A DNA stretch of 64,000 bases, taken from the NCBI GenBank assembly GCA_004010935.1, contig CP026511.1, positions 2,542,001 to 2,606,000 of the forward strand. Direction: 5' to 3'. Under the pieces are notes generated by a model. That model searched no databases and was not told the DNA's origin. It saw nothing but the letters and a program-made list of their open reading frames with translations. Of the stretch, positions 9,187 to 18,600 are shown in pieces. Numbering within the stretch: the stretch's first letter is position 1; each line of letters begins with the position of its first letter. The position numbers and the translations under genes were made by a program. The DNA comes from Pseudomonadaceae bacterium SI-3. GTDB taxonomy: Bacteria > Pseudomonadota > Gammaproteobacteria > Pseudomonadales > Pseudomonadaceae.

Positions 9187-9941
9187 AACATGCGCTGGAG
9201 AATGATGAGCTGCGCCTGCACTACCAGCCCAAGGTGAACCTGCGCAACGGCACGGTAATCGGTTTCGAAGCACTGCTGCGGTGGCAGCACCCGGAGCTGG
9301 GTCTATTGCCGCCTGACGCGTTCCTACCGGCTGTGGAGCGGACCGATGTCATCATAGATATCGGAGACTGGGTGATGGATCAGACGTTACGCCAGCTACG
9401 CATCTGGGCCGCCGACGGACATCATTGGCCGACGAGCGTGAACATCGCGGCGCGGCATTTCCAGCTGCCCAATTTCGTCGATCGCTTGCAGCGCCTGCTG
9501 GCCAAACATTCGGATGTCGAACCGCGGTTACTTGATCTCGAGATTGTAGAGTCCACGGCCATCGACAATCTCGAGCACGTCAGCCAATGCCTGATCGACT
9601 GCCAGCAGATGGGGGTCACCTTTTCGCTGGATGACTTCGGCACGGGCTTTTCATCACTCAACTATCTCAAGCGATTACCGGCACAAACGATCAAGATCGA
9701 CAAGTCGTTCGTGCGTGACATTCTTCACGACAAGGAGGACCTCGCTTTATCCGAGGCAATCATCAACCTGTCGCGGACGTTCGAACGAGAAGTGATTGCG
9801 GAAGGCGTAGAAACGGACCTGCAAGAGAAAATGCTACTGGGGATGGGCTGCTATCTGGCCCAGGGATACGGTATAGCGCCACCCATGCCGGCAGACCAGG
9901 TGTCTGATTGGGCGACCCTTTACGAGTTAACGCACCGATAA
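9135..9941 (+). CDS. EAL phosphodiesterase half of the frameshifted GGDEF-EAL gene
   Basis: An EAL domain that degrades c-di-GMP. Visible active-site blocks are FEALLRW, SVNIAARHF, LEIVES, DDFGTGFSS, KIDKSFV, IAEGVET and a final AQGYGIAPPMP, so the domain itself looks catalytically intact. The frame is open from before the GTG at 9135, but no ribosome site precedes that codon. The sequence just upstream encodes the hinge that should join the GGDEF domain. It may be untranslated, or expressed by coupling or frameshifting, since the frames overlap by about 50 bases. Confidence 0.8.
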   Translation: MSISQKTQAAFKNIECVKHALENDELRLHYQPKVNLRNGTVIGFEALLRWQHPELGLLPPDAFLPAVERTDVIIDIGDWVMDQTLRQLRIWAADGHHWPTSVNIAARHFQLPNFVDRLQRLLAKHSDVEPRLLDLEIVESTAIDNLEHVSQCLIDCQQMGVTFSLDDFGTGFSSLNYLKRLPAQTIKIDKSFVRDILHDKEDLALSEAIINLSRTFEREVIAEGVETDLQEKMLLGMGCYLAQGYGIAPPMPADQVSDWATLYELTHR

Positions 9942-10027
9942 CGGGTGGCAAACGTACCCGGGATGTTCATCTTGAATGAGTGAATATCCTGCACGAACTC
10001 CACCAGCTCGCGCAGGATGGCAGGTGG

Positions 10028-10246
10028 TCAGGAATTCCTTAGTTGAATGTCATGCTCCCGCCGTCTGGCCAAGATGTCCGCTGCAACGAGTGCAAGTAAC
10101 GGCAAGACACCGACCTTGAGGCCCAGCTCCCATGATCCAAGGAACCCAATCAGTACCGCTCCTACAACAACGATGGCAGCAACGCAGTGAGCGCAAAAGC
10201 GCCACAACTCGAGTGCAACGACCTGAGCATTCTGGTTGTTGGTCAT
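10028..10246 (-). CDS. Small two-helix membrane protein, 72 residues
   Basis: ATG at 10246 is preceded by GAGGGG at suitable spacing, which decides the start over a longer frame to 10321. Two hydrophobic stretches (FCAHCVAAIVVVGAVLIGFL and a segment around VGVLPLLALVAADIL) are followed by the charged tail ARRREHD. No family is recognised. It is downstream of the class V aminotransferase on the same strand, with about 260 bases between, so it probably has its own promoter. Confidence 0.6.
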   Translation of the reverse strand: MTNNQNAQVVALELWRFCAHCVAAIVVVGAVLIGFLGSWELGLKVGVLPLLALVAADILARRREHDIQLRNS

Positions 10247-10504
10247 AGTTAGCCCCTCTTTCTTGTTGTAATAAGCTTTGTACAATTTCAGCGTAGCCAG
10301 CATAACGGTTCGTGCAAACACATTTTTGTTTCAGGAATGTGTCTAGCTCGCCGGTTCTAGCACCTCTTACCCCTCCCAATGACCGTAATCGCAAGCCATT
10401 TCGCGCGTGACGCGCCGAAACGGCCGACTTGCGAATCAGTCGCAACGCCCCCGATTGTTCGACGAGCGGTCTAGATTTCGCCTGACCGTTGCACTCGCCG
10501 GAGC

Positions 10505-11638
10505 CTAGCCGGCGACGATCTGCTCGAGGGCGCCCTGCAAGATATCGATAGTCCGATCGACGTTTTTCAGCTTCTCGAGGCCAAACAGCCCCATGCGGAA
10601 GGTCTGGAAGTCCGCAGGCTCATCACACTGCAGCGGGACACCGGCGGCAATCTGCAGACCTTGTGCGGCAAATTTGCTGCCGTTCTTGATGCCAGCATCG
10701 TCGGTGTAACAGACCACCACGCCAGGCGCTTCGAACCCAGGGGCAGCCACGCTCTTGAAGCCCTTCTGCGCCAGCAATGATCGGACACGCTGCCCAAGCT
10801 CCAGCTGCTGCGCACGAACGGTTTCAAATCCGTAGTCTCGAGTTTCCAGCATGACATCGCGAAAGCGCGCCAAGGCGTCGCTCGGCATGGTGGCGTGATA
10901 GGCGTGACCGCCCTGCTCGTAGGCCTGCATGATCTGCAGCCATTTCTTCAGGTCGCAGGCGAAGCTGCTGCTCTGAGTCGCCTCGACGCGTGCCTGGGCA
11001 GCCTCGCTGAGCATCACCAGTGCGCAACAGGGTGAAGCGCTCCAGCCTTTTTGAGGCGCGCTGATCAGCACGTCCACGCCGCTCGCCTGCATATCAACCC
11101 AGAGCGCACCGGAGGCAATGCAATCAAGTACGAACAGCCCACCCACCGCATGCACGGCGTCGCCGATTGCGCGCAGGTAGTCATCCGGCAGGATGATCCC
11201 GGACGAGGTTTCCACATGGGGAGCAAATACCAGGTCCGGCTTGTTGGTGGAAATGCTGGCGACCACTTCATCTATAGGCGGCGGTGTGAACGCAGCTTGC
11301 GCAGTCTGATCCAGTGGTCGCGCCTTGAGCACGGTGGACTGCGCCGGAATCCGGCCCATGTCGAATATCTGCGTCCATCGATAGCTGAACCAGCCGTTGC
11401 GAATCACCAGGCAGTTGCGGTCGTGGGCCAGCTGACGTGCCACCGCTTCCATTCCAAAGGTGCCGCTGCCCGGCACCACTGCGACTGAGTGGGCGTTGTA
11501 GACAGATTTCAGCGTGCTGGAGATGTCGTTCATCACGCTCTGGAACGACCGGGACATGTGGTTCAGCGATCGGTCCGTGTAGACGACCGAGTATTCGATC
11601 AGCCCATCGGGATCAACGCGAGGGTATAGCTCCGACAT
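10505..11638 (-). CDS. Class V PLP aminotransferase, alanine/serine-glyoxylate type
   Basis: A 377-residue fold-type I aminotransferase. Family blocks are VVPGSGTFGMEA (phosphate-binding region), HVETSSGIILP, VLDCIASGALWVDM (Asp pairing with the PLP ring) and SAPQKGWSASP with the Schiff-base lysine. The length fits alanine-glyoxylate or serine-glyoxylate aminotransferases. ATG 11638 has GGAG about ten bases upstream. It stands alone. Substrate not decided by sequence; 2-aminoethylphosphonate-type transaminases are more distant alternatives. Confidence 0.85.
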   Translation of the reverse strand: MSELYPRVDPDGLIEYSVVYTDRSLNHMSRSFQSVMNDISSTLKSVYNAHSVAVVPGSGTFGMEAVARQLAHDRNCLVIRNGWFSYRWTQIFDMGRIPAQSTVLKARPLDQTAQAAFTPPPIDEVVASISTNKPDLVFAPHVETSSGIILPDDYLRAIGDAVHAVGGLFVLDCIASGALWVDMQASGVDVLISAPQKGWSASPCCALVMLSEAAQARVEATQSSSFACDLKKWLQIMQAYEQGGHAYHATMPSDALARFRDVMLETRDYGFETVRAQQLELGQRVRSLLAQKGFKSVAAPGFEAPGVVVCYTDDAGIKNGSKFAAQGLQIAAGVPLQCDEPADFQTFRMGLFGLEKLKNVDRTIDILQGALEQIVAG

Positions 11639-12227
11639 GGAATGACTCCGCAGATAGAGGCCTGACTTTGACCCTGCCCGAAGCTTGAGCGCTTTACAAC
11701 AACCAAAGCGTCCTCCCAGCTCGGCCGCCTACAGCGAAACGCCTCGAACCCAGTGCCGCTTACATGCAGTTGCCGTTGCCCTGAAACCCCGCGCAACCAG
11801 CAACCGAAATTTCAGAATAGTTCAACAAATAAATTACCGTTTATCGGATTACTTCCTTAGCTAGAAGGGAGACAACGTTAACGGTTAATTCAAAAAAATG
11901 ACGCCATCATCCGCGCAGCCCTTATAACTAAAGGTCTCCAGACCGGCGCGCATGGACAATAGCGTGGCGACTTAATATCAAACTGCTATTAACCGCTGAG
12001 ATAGTCTATTTATTGGCGCCAATACAAGGTCGCTAAAAGTTTTAGCGATTCGCAAAATAAATTATAAGTACGCAAACGAAACGGGAGCTTTCACAGCCCC
12101 GGTCGTTTTACTGATTGGTTCGTTCTGTTTGTGGGATACCGCCTGCCGTTGCAGCGCCGCTTATTGATCAACCTCCCCTTGTCGCTACACCGAAACCTAG
12201 TTCGGTGTTCATGATCACGGTGAGCCG
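11639..12227. promoter_or_regulatory. AT-rich divergent intergenic region with two perfect palindromes
   Basis: 589 bases without a gene, clearly more AT-rich than the surroundings. It holds TATTGGCGCCAATA at 12011-12024 (perfect 14-base palindrome) and, seven bases on, CGCTAAAAGTTTTAGCG at 12031-12047 (perfect 8-bp arms). Both lie about 200 bases before the GH5 gene. They are plausible operator sites or a regulated promoter; the binding proteins are unknown. Confidence 0.45.
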
Positions 12228-13967
12228 ATGTTTAACCATTTTCCCCCGAGGCCCAGCAAAGGCCTCATGCCTGCAATGGCCCTGGCCACGCTGTTGGGCT
12301 TGTTCCCTGTAGGCGACGCTTACGCTGCTAATGCCGTGGATACGAGCGCGTCGAGCCTGTCTTACTCGGCATTGGTCAATAAGTTCACCAACAGCTACTG
12401 GCAGAACGGCTCCTGGCGCGCCTCGGCAGGCGTTTCGGTCGCCGCGACTCAACAGAACATGACAGCGTTTCGAGTCGGCACCTCGGTGCGTACGGCAGAT
12501 GGGCAGATTCGCACGGTCACCGCGCTCAAACCGGCCAGCGGCGCCCTGACCGTATTCATGAATGGTCCGGTGCTCGACGGCAATCTGGTCGGTTATCCCA
12601 ACAGGCTCCGCGTGAGCACCGTGGCGAGCACGCTACCCGTGCCAGCCTCGCCGAGCCCCGCGCCGGTTGCCTCGCCGAGCCATGCGGCGCTGATCAACAA
12701 ATTCACCAACAGCTACTGGCTGAACGGCTCCTGGCGTGCGTCGGCAGGCGTTTCGGTCGCCGCGACCGCACAGAACAAGGCGGCCTTCGTAGTTGGCGCA
12801 TCGGTACGTACGGCCGACGGTCAGGTGCGCACCATCACCTCGGTAAAGCCCGCCAGCGGCGCCCTTACGGTGTTTATGGATGGCCCAGTGCTCGATGGCA
12901 ATCGCATTGGTTATCCGAACAAACTCAGCCTGGTAGCGGCTCCGGTCATCCTGCCCGCCGCGCCTTCGGCGCCGATTGCGGAGGTCACGCTGCCGGCAAT
13001 CGAGCCGGTACGCCTTGTCGGTGTTGCGCTGTCTGGCGCCGCCTTCGGTCCTTCGGTCTTGCCGGGAAAACACGGGACCAATTACATCTATCCAGCCGAG
13101 TCCTACTACAAGAAATACGCCGAGCAGGGTTTGAAGCTGGTGCGTCTGCCTTTTCTCTGGGAGCGCATACAGCCGAAGCTGGACACCGAGCTCGACACTG
13201 CGCAACTGGCACTGCTCACCCAATCGCTCGACTTTGCCCACAAGCATGGCGTGAAGGTCGTGTTGGACATGCATAACTACTATCGTTACTACCGCCAGCC
13301 GATAGGTTCCGAAACGGTATCGATCCAGTCGTTCGCCAATACCTGGAAGCGTATCGCGCTGAAAGTCGGCAAACATCCGGCACTCAGCGGCTACGGTCTG
13401 ATGAACGAGCCGAACACCAAAGGGCTCTGGCCGCAAGCTGCGCTGGCGGCCGCCAAGGAAATCCGCAAGGTCGACCGCACTAACTGGATCTACGTTGCCG
13501 GAGATCGGTTCTCCAGCGCCTGGCACTGGCCGCAATCAAACACCCAGCTCATCGCCGATCCCTGGATGCGCGACCCGAACAATAACCTGATCTTCGAAGC
13601 CCACATGTACCTCGACCGGGATACGTCGGGGATGTATGTGGACAAGACCGAAACCTTCGCACCGGAGCTCGGCATCAATCGCGCCAAACCCTTCGTGGAC
13701 TGGCTGAGGACCAACAACCTGCGCGGCTTCATCGGCGAGATGGGCGTGCCGAAGTATGCGCCCGACGCGATCGTCGCGATGGATAACCTGCTCGGCTATC
13801 TGCGCGAGAACTGCGTTCCGCTGACCTACTGGGCCGGTGGTCCATGGTGGGGCAACTACATCCTTGCACTCGACGTAGCGGGCGGCGCGGAGCAGCCGCA
13901 GCTAGCGGTGCTGAGAAAGCATGCCGCGACTCCGAACAGCTGCGCAGCCATTGGCGAACCGCTGTAA
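12228..13967 (+). CDS. Secreted glycoside hydrolase family 5 enzyme with two N-terminal repeats
   Basis: A 579-residue exported (alpha/beta)8 glycosidase. A Sec-type leader ends around GDAYA-AN near residue 34. Two roughly 80-residue repeats (residues about 48-127 and 154-233) are joined by a Pro/Ala/Ser linker and precede the catalytic domain, which runs from about 260. The retaining-glycosidase acid/base Glu is in LMNEPN (E394) and the nucleophile Glu in FIGEMG (E504). VVLDMHNYYRYY fits the conserved His region. Family and export are well supported. The substrate (cellulose, mannan or another beta-glucan) is not. The repeats may bind polysaccharide. A strong terminator follows immediately and the AT-rich upstream region suggests independent regulation. 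Confidence 0.88.
   Translation: MFNHFPPRPSKGLMPAMALATLLGLFPVGDAYAANAVDTSASSLSYSALVNKFTNSYWQNGSWRASAGVSVAATQQNMTAFRVGTSVRTADGQIRTVTALKPASGALTVFMNGPVLDGNLVGYPNRLRVSTVASTLPVPASPSPAPVASPSHAALINKFTNSYWLNGSWRASAGVSVAATAQNKAAFVVGASVRTADGQVRTITSVKPASGALTVFMDGPVLDGNRIGYPNKLSLVAAPVILPAAPSAPIAEVTLPAIEPVRLVGVALSGAAFGPSVLPGKHGTNYIYPAESYYKKYAEQGLKLVRLPFLWERIQPKLDTELDTAQLALLTQSLDFAHKHGVKVVLDMHNYYRYYRQPIGSETVSIQSFANTWKRIALKVGKHPALSGYGLMNEPNTKGLWPQAALAAAKEIRKVDRTNWIYVAGDRFSSAWHWPQSNTQLIADPWMRDPNNNLIFEAHMYLDRDTSGMYVDKTETFAPELGINRAKPFVDWLRTNNLRGFIGEMGVPKYAPDAIVAMDNLLGYLRENCVPLTYWAGGPWWGNYILALDVAGGAEQPQLAVLRKHAATPNSCAAIGEPL
12369..12926 (+). repeat. Two tandem coding repeats, period 318 bp
   Basis: Copies at 12369-12608 and 12687-12926 encode near-identical modules sharing NKFTNSYW, NGSWRASAGVSVAAT, VRTADGQ, KPASGALTVFM and GPVLDGN. 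The 318-base offset holds at both ends, so this is a clean in-frame module duplication separated by a Pro-rich linker. Confidence 0.9.
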
Positions 13968-13997
13968 CCTCAAGCGGCCGCTACTCTAACTCTAGCG

Positions 13998-14032
13998 AAG
14001 GCCTGACACGTTTTGCGTGTCAGGCCTTTTTT
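13998..14032 (+). terminator. Rho-independent terminator after the GH5 gene
   Basis: A perfect 13-bp stem AAGGCCTGACACG/CGTGTCAGGCCTT with loop TTTTG, followed by a T run. Confidence 0.95.
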
Positions 14033-14139
14033 GTTGGCTCTCCTTACTCAGCGGGCCCGCAGGAGGCCTACACCCTCTCCCCACCTCTTCATCACAAAAC
14101 AAGCGGAACCAATCAACGCGTAGACGGGACGAATTCGTT

Positions 14140-14208
14140 ATGCCTGCTTACAGCTACCCGAACGGCCGATATGACGTCGCGCCGAATAGCACCGAGGATC
14201 GGTCATGA
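14140..14208 (+). CDS. Possible 22-residue upstream ORF
   Basis: The frame encodes MPAYSYPNGRYDVAPNSTED plus two residues and overlaps the next gene's start by ATGA. The overlap suggests translational coupling, but the ribosome site is weak and there is no homology evidence. Confidence 0.3.
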   Translation: MPAYSYPNGRYDVAPNSTEDRS

Positions 14209-15293
14209 CGGAAGAAATCCTGTTGGCAGCGACTGGTCTGCTGGTCGTGCTGACTTTTCTACCACTCTGGAAGAACCCCGTCTGGTGGGTACGCGGGCTC
14301 GATTTCCCCCGCTTGCAACTGTGCGTACTCGCCTTTGCATTGCTATTGGCCCAGGCGCTATTGCTGTCTTACGCCAAACCGCTTCAAGTTCTGATCAGTG
14401 CTCTGTCGATCCTGTGCCTTGCCTACCAGGCCTGGTGGATCATTCCCTACACCCGTCTGTGGCGTCCCGAGGTAAAGACCGCTGTCCCTGCCCGCGAAAA
14501 ACCCCGCATACGCGTTATGGCGGCGAACGTCCTGACGCCGAACCGCCAGACCGACAAGCTCAAAGCGCTGGTCCGCGAGCACCGCCCCGATATCTTGGTG
14601 ACGCTCGAAACTGACCAATGGTGGGAGGATCAACTCGAGGAACTGAGCGATGAATACCCCTACTCCTGCCGGTGCCCGCTGGACAACCTTTACGGCATGC
14701 ATGTCTGGTCCCGTTTGCCGTTGGAAAATGCGGAAACCCGTTTCCTCGTCGAAGACGATGTGCCGTCGATGCACGCCAAGGTCCGTCTGAATGATCAGTT
14801 GGCGATCCGCATGCACTTCCTGCACCCCGCCCCGCCTAGCCCCACGGAAAACGACGAATCAACCGAGCGCGACGTCGAACTGCTGGTAGTAGCCGAGAGC
14901 GTTCGGGACGATCTGGAAGACATTCCGGTCATCGTCACCGGCGACCTCAACGATGTAGCCTGGTCACCCAACACACGACTGTTTCGCAAGATCAGCGGAT
15001 TGCTGGACCCACGCGTCGGTCGCGGTATGGTCAACAGTTTCCACGCTCAGCACTGGTTTCTCCGCTGGCCGCTGGATCACTTGTTTCATAGCCATCACTT
15101 CCAGCTGGTACGCATCCAACGCCTGCCCGAGTTCGGTTCCGACCATTTTCCTGTATTGGTCGAATTGCAATATGACCCAGCGCCCGAACAACAGAGCCTG
15201 CAGGGCGACGCAGAAGATGAAGATGAGGCGGAGGAAAAGATCCGCAAAGAAGGGGTCAGCGAGTCCGACGTGCCGGAGCCGGAAAAACACTGA
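14205..15293 (+). CDS. Membrane-anchored endonuclease/exonuclease/phosphatase family protein
   Basis: 362 residues. Three hydrophobic segments in the first 90 residues anchor a C-terminal EEP (DNase I-like) domain. Metal and catalytic blocks are VMAANVLTPNRQTDKL (Asn), DILVTLETDQWW (Glu), VTGDLNDVAWS (Asp/Asn) and GSDHFPVLVEL (terminal Asp-His pair). The tail after residue 330 is acidic and low-complexity. Bacterial proteins of this layout are often annotated only by the domain; the substrate could be nucleic acid, phospholipid or another phosphodiester. It begins by ATGA overlap with a 22-codon frame. Confidence 0.85.
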   Translation: MTEEILLAATGLLVVLTFLPLWKNPVWWVRGLDFPRLQLCVLAFALLLAQALLLSYAKPLQVLISALSILCLAYQAWWIIPYTRLWRPEVKTAVPAREKPRIRVMAANVLTPNRQTDKLKALVREHRPDILVTLETDQWWEDQLEELSDEYPYSCRCPLDNLYGMHVWSRLPLENAETRFLVEDDVPSMHAKVRLNDQLAIRMHFLHPAPPSPTENDESTERDVELLVVAESVRDDLEDIPVIVTGDLNDVAWSPNTRLFRKISGLLDPRVGRGMVNSFHAQHWFLRWPLDHLFHSHHFQLVRIQRLPEFGSDHFPVLVELQYDPAPEQQSLQGDAEDEDEAEEKIRKEGVSESDVPEPEKH

Positions 15294-15615
15294 ACCCAGC
15301 GACGCGTGTGCTGGCTTCGAGCAGCGCCCCGGAGAGCGATCCTGCATCTGTGGAGGCGCGGTCCAGCGCTTTCAGATCTCGTAGACCCAATTGAACTGCG
15401 TCGCTAGACGCATTGTTTCGTGAGAGTCCAGAGCCAGCAATCATCGGCGAGGCGTCATCTGCCGGATGCGCCGGATCAATGCACAGCGAGGGTCTACGCT
15501 GAGGAGAGACAGATGGATAAGCCGCACGGGCTTGTCTACTGGTGGAGATGACAGATCGCAGCTTGCTGCGCAGCCGCCGAGGTATCCCGCCTACCGCACC
15601 ACGGAGGACAGCCAC
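15294..15615. other. putA upstream region
   Basis: 322 bases without a convincing gene. It must hold the putA promoter and, by analogy with other PutA proteins, autoregulatory sites. I could not identify an operator or -35/-10 pair with confidence. Confidence 0.4.
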
Positions 15616-18600
15616 ATGGTCACCAGCACACTCGGCATCACGCTCGACGAGGCAACTCGCGATCGACTCGAGGACGCAGCCAGACGGATCGAGCGCCCGC
15701 CACAGTGGGTGATCGAGCAGGCACTGCTCCGCTACCTCGAGGAGGTCGAACGCGACACGAGTCCGCCCGAGGCCGAGGCGGTGTCGCACGTCGGGGAGGA
15801 TCAAACGGCCAATCTTGTTCCTGGCAGCCAGCCGTTCATCGAATTTGCACAGAGCATTCTGCCGCAGTCGGTGCTCCGCGCAGCCATCACCGCTGCCTAT
15901 CGCCGCCCTGAGCCGGAGGCGTTGCCGATGCTATTGGAGCAGGCGCGGCTGTCGCCGGAAAAGGCCGAAGCGACCCGCCGGCTTGCGCTACGCATCGCCG
16001 AGAAGCTGCGCAACCAGAAAAGCGCCGGTGGGCGGCAAGGCCTGGTGCAGGGGTTGCTACAGGAATTCTCATTGTCATCCCAGGAAGGCGTCGCCTTAAT
16101 GTGCCTGGCTGAGGCCTTGCTGAGAGTGCCGGACAGGGGCACTCGGGATGCGTTGATTCGCGACAAGATCAGCACCGGCAACTGGCAACCGCACCTGGGC
16201 AACAGCCAGTCGGTATTCGTGAACGCCGCCACCTGGGGTTTGATGCTCACCGGCCGGCTGGTCGCCACGCATAACGAAACCAGCCTTTCATCATCACTGA
16301 ACCGCCTGATCGGCAAAGGTGGCGAGCCGCTCATCCGCAAGGGCGTGGACATGGCGATGCGGTTGATGGGCGAGCAGTTCGTCACAGGCGAAACCATCAA
16401 CGAAGCGCTGACCAATGCCCAAACCATGGAAGCCAAAGGGTTCAGATATTCCTACGACATGCTTGGCGAAGCTGCGCTCACCGCCGCAGATGCGCGGCGC
16501 TATCTGGCCTCGTACGAACAGGCGATCCATTCCATCGGCATGGCTTCGCGCGGTCGTGGCATTTACGAGGGCCCAGGCATCTCGATCAAACTGTCGGCTC
16601 TACACCCGCGCTACAGCCGTGCGCAGTACGACCGGGTGATGGATGAGCTCTACCCTGTCCTGGTGTCACTGACTGAACTGGCGCGGCGCTATGACATTGG
16701 CATCAACATCGATGCCGAGGAAGCGGATCGCCTTGAGTTGTCCCTGGAACTACTCGAACGGCTTTGCTTCGAGCCGTCATTGGCCGACTGGAACGGCATC
16801 GGTTTCGTCATCCAGGCTTACCAGAAGCGCTGCCCCTATACCGTGGATTTCCTGATCGATCTGGCCAAGCGCAGCCACCATCGGTTGATGATCCGCCTGG
16901 TCAAGGGCGCTTACTGGGACAGCGAGATCAAGCTGGCGCAGCTCAATGGCCTTGAGGGCTATCCGGTCTATACGCGCAAGGCCTATACCGACGTGTCGTT
17001 CATTGCTTGCGCGCGCAAGCTGCTTGCCGCGCCCGAAGCCATCTATCCGCAATTCGCCACACACAATGCGCATACCCTGGCCGCGGTTTATCACCTGGCC
17101 GGGCAGAACTACTACCCCGGTCAATATGAATTCCAGTGCCTGCACGGCATGGGCGAGCCGCTTTACGAGCAGGTCGTGGGCAAAGAGGACGGACGTCTCA
17201 ACCGGCCCTGCCGCATCTATGCTCCCGTTGGCAGCCACGAAACCCTGTTGGCCTATCTGGTCCGCCGGCTGCTGGAAAACGGCGCCAATACCTCCTTCGT
17301 CAACCGCATCGCAGACAAGAGCATCTCGCTCGAAGAGCTTGTCGCAGACCCGGTGACGACGGTTGAACAGATGTTCGCCTCGGAAGGCACACTCGGCCTG
17401 CCGCACCCCCGGATTCCGCTGCCCCAGCACCTGTATGGGCCCGGTCGGCTCAACGCCTGCGGGCTTGATCTGTCCAACGAGCAACGGCTGGCCTCGCTTT
17501 CGTCCGCCTTGCTTGCCGGGGCACGCCAACGCCTGACTGCTGCTCCACTACTCGGCTGTGACGCCGTTTCGACGAATTCCGCCGCGCCCTTGCTCAACCC
17601 AGCTGATCATCGGGATACGGTCGGTCACGTTCAGGAAGCCAGCGAAGCGGATGTCGACAATGCCCTGCGCTGCGCCCTCGACTGCGCCAGCGCTTGGAGA
17701 AGCACCCCGCCCGCAGAGCGCGCAGCTGCATTAGCAAAGGCCGCGGATCTGATGGAACAGCGCATGCAACAGCTGCTGGGAGTACTTATCCGCGAAGCAG
17801 GTAAGTCATACGCCAACGCCATTGCGGAAGTGCGCGAAGCCGTCGATTTTCTGCGTTTCTACGGCGCCGAAGTGCGCGACAACTTCCACAACGACACCCA
17901 TGTACCACTTGGCCCGGTGGTCTGCATCAGCCCGTGGAATTTCCCTCTTGCGATCTTCACTGGACAGATCTGCGCCGCGCTGGGCGCCGGCAATACCGTA
18001 CTGGCCAAGCCGGCGGAGCAAACACCCTTGATTGCCATGCTGGGCGTGCAGATCTTGCATGAAGCTGGCATTCCCAAGGGCGCGCTGCAGCTGCTGCCAG
18101 GGCGCGGCGAAACCGTCGGTGCCCAGCTGGTCGCTGACGAACGTATCCGCGGCGTGATGTTCACCGGTTCCACAGCTGTCGCCTCGATCTTGCAACGCAG
18201 CATCGCCGGTCGCCTGGACGAGCGTGGACGTAGCATTCCGTTGATCGCCGAAACCGGCGGTCAGAACGCGATGATCGTTGACTCCTCAGCGTTGGCCGAA
18301 CAAGTCGTCATGGATGTGATGGCGTCGGCCTTCGACAGCGCCGGTCAACGCTGCTCCGCCTTGCGGGTGTTTTGCATACAGGAAGATGTCGCTGAACGAG
18401 TCATCGGCATGCTCAAGGGCGCGATGGCCGAAGCACGCATGGGTAATCCGCAGCGCCTGTCAGTGGATGTAGGCCCGGTCATTGATAGTGAAGCGCGCGA
18501 CACCATCGAGCGCCACTTGCAGGCCATGCGCGACAAAGGCCGACGCGTGCATCAGTTGGCCCGTGTCGACGAGAAGGAATGCGCGCATGGCACCTTCGTG

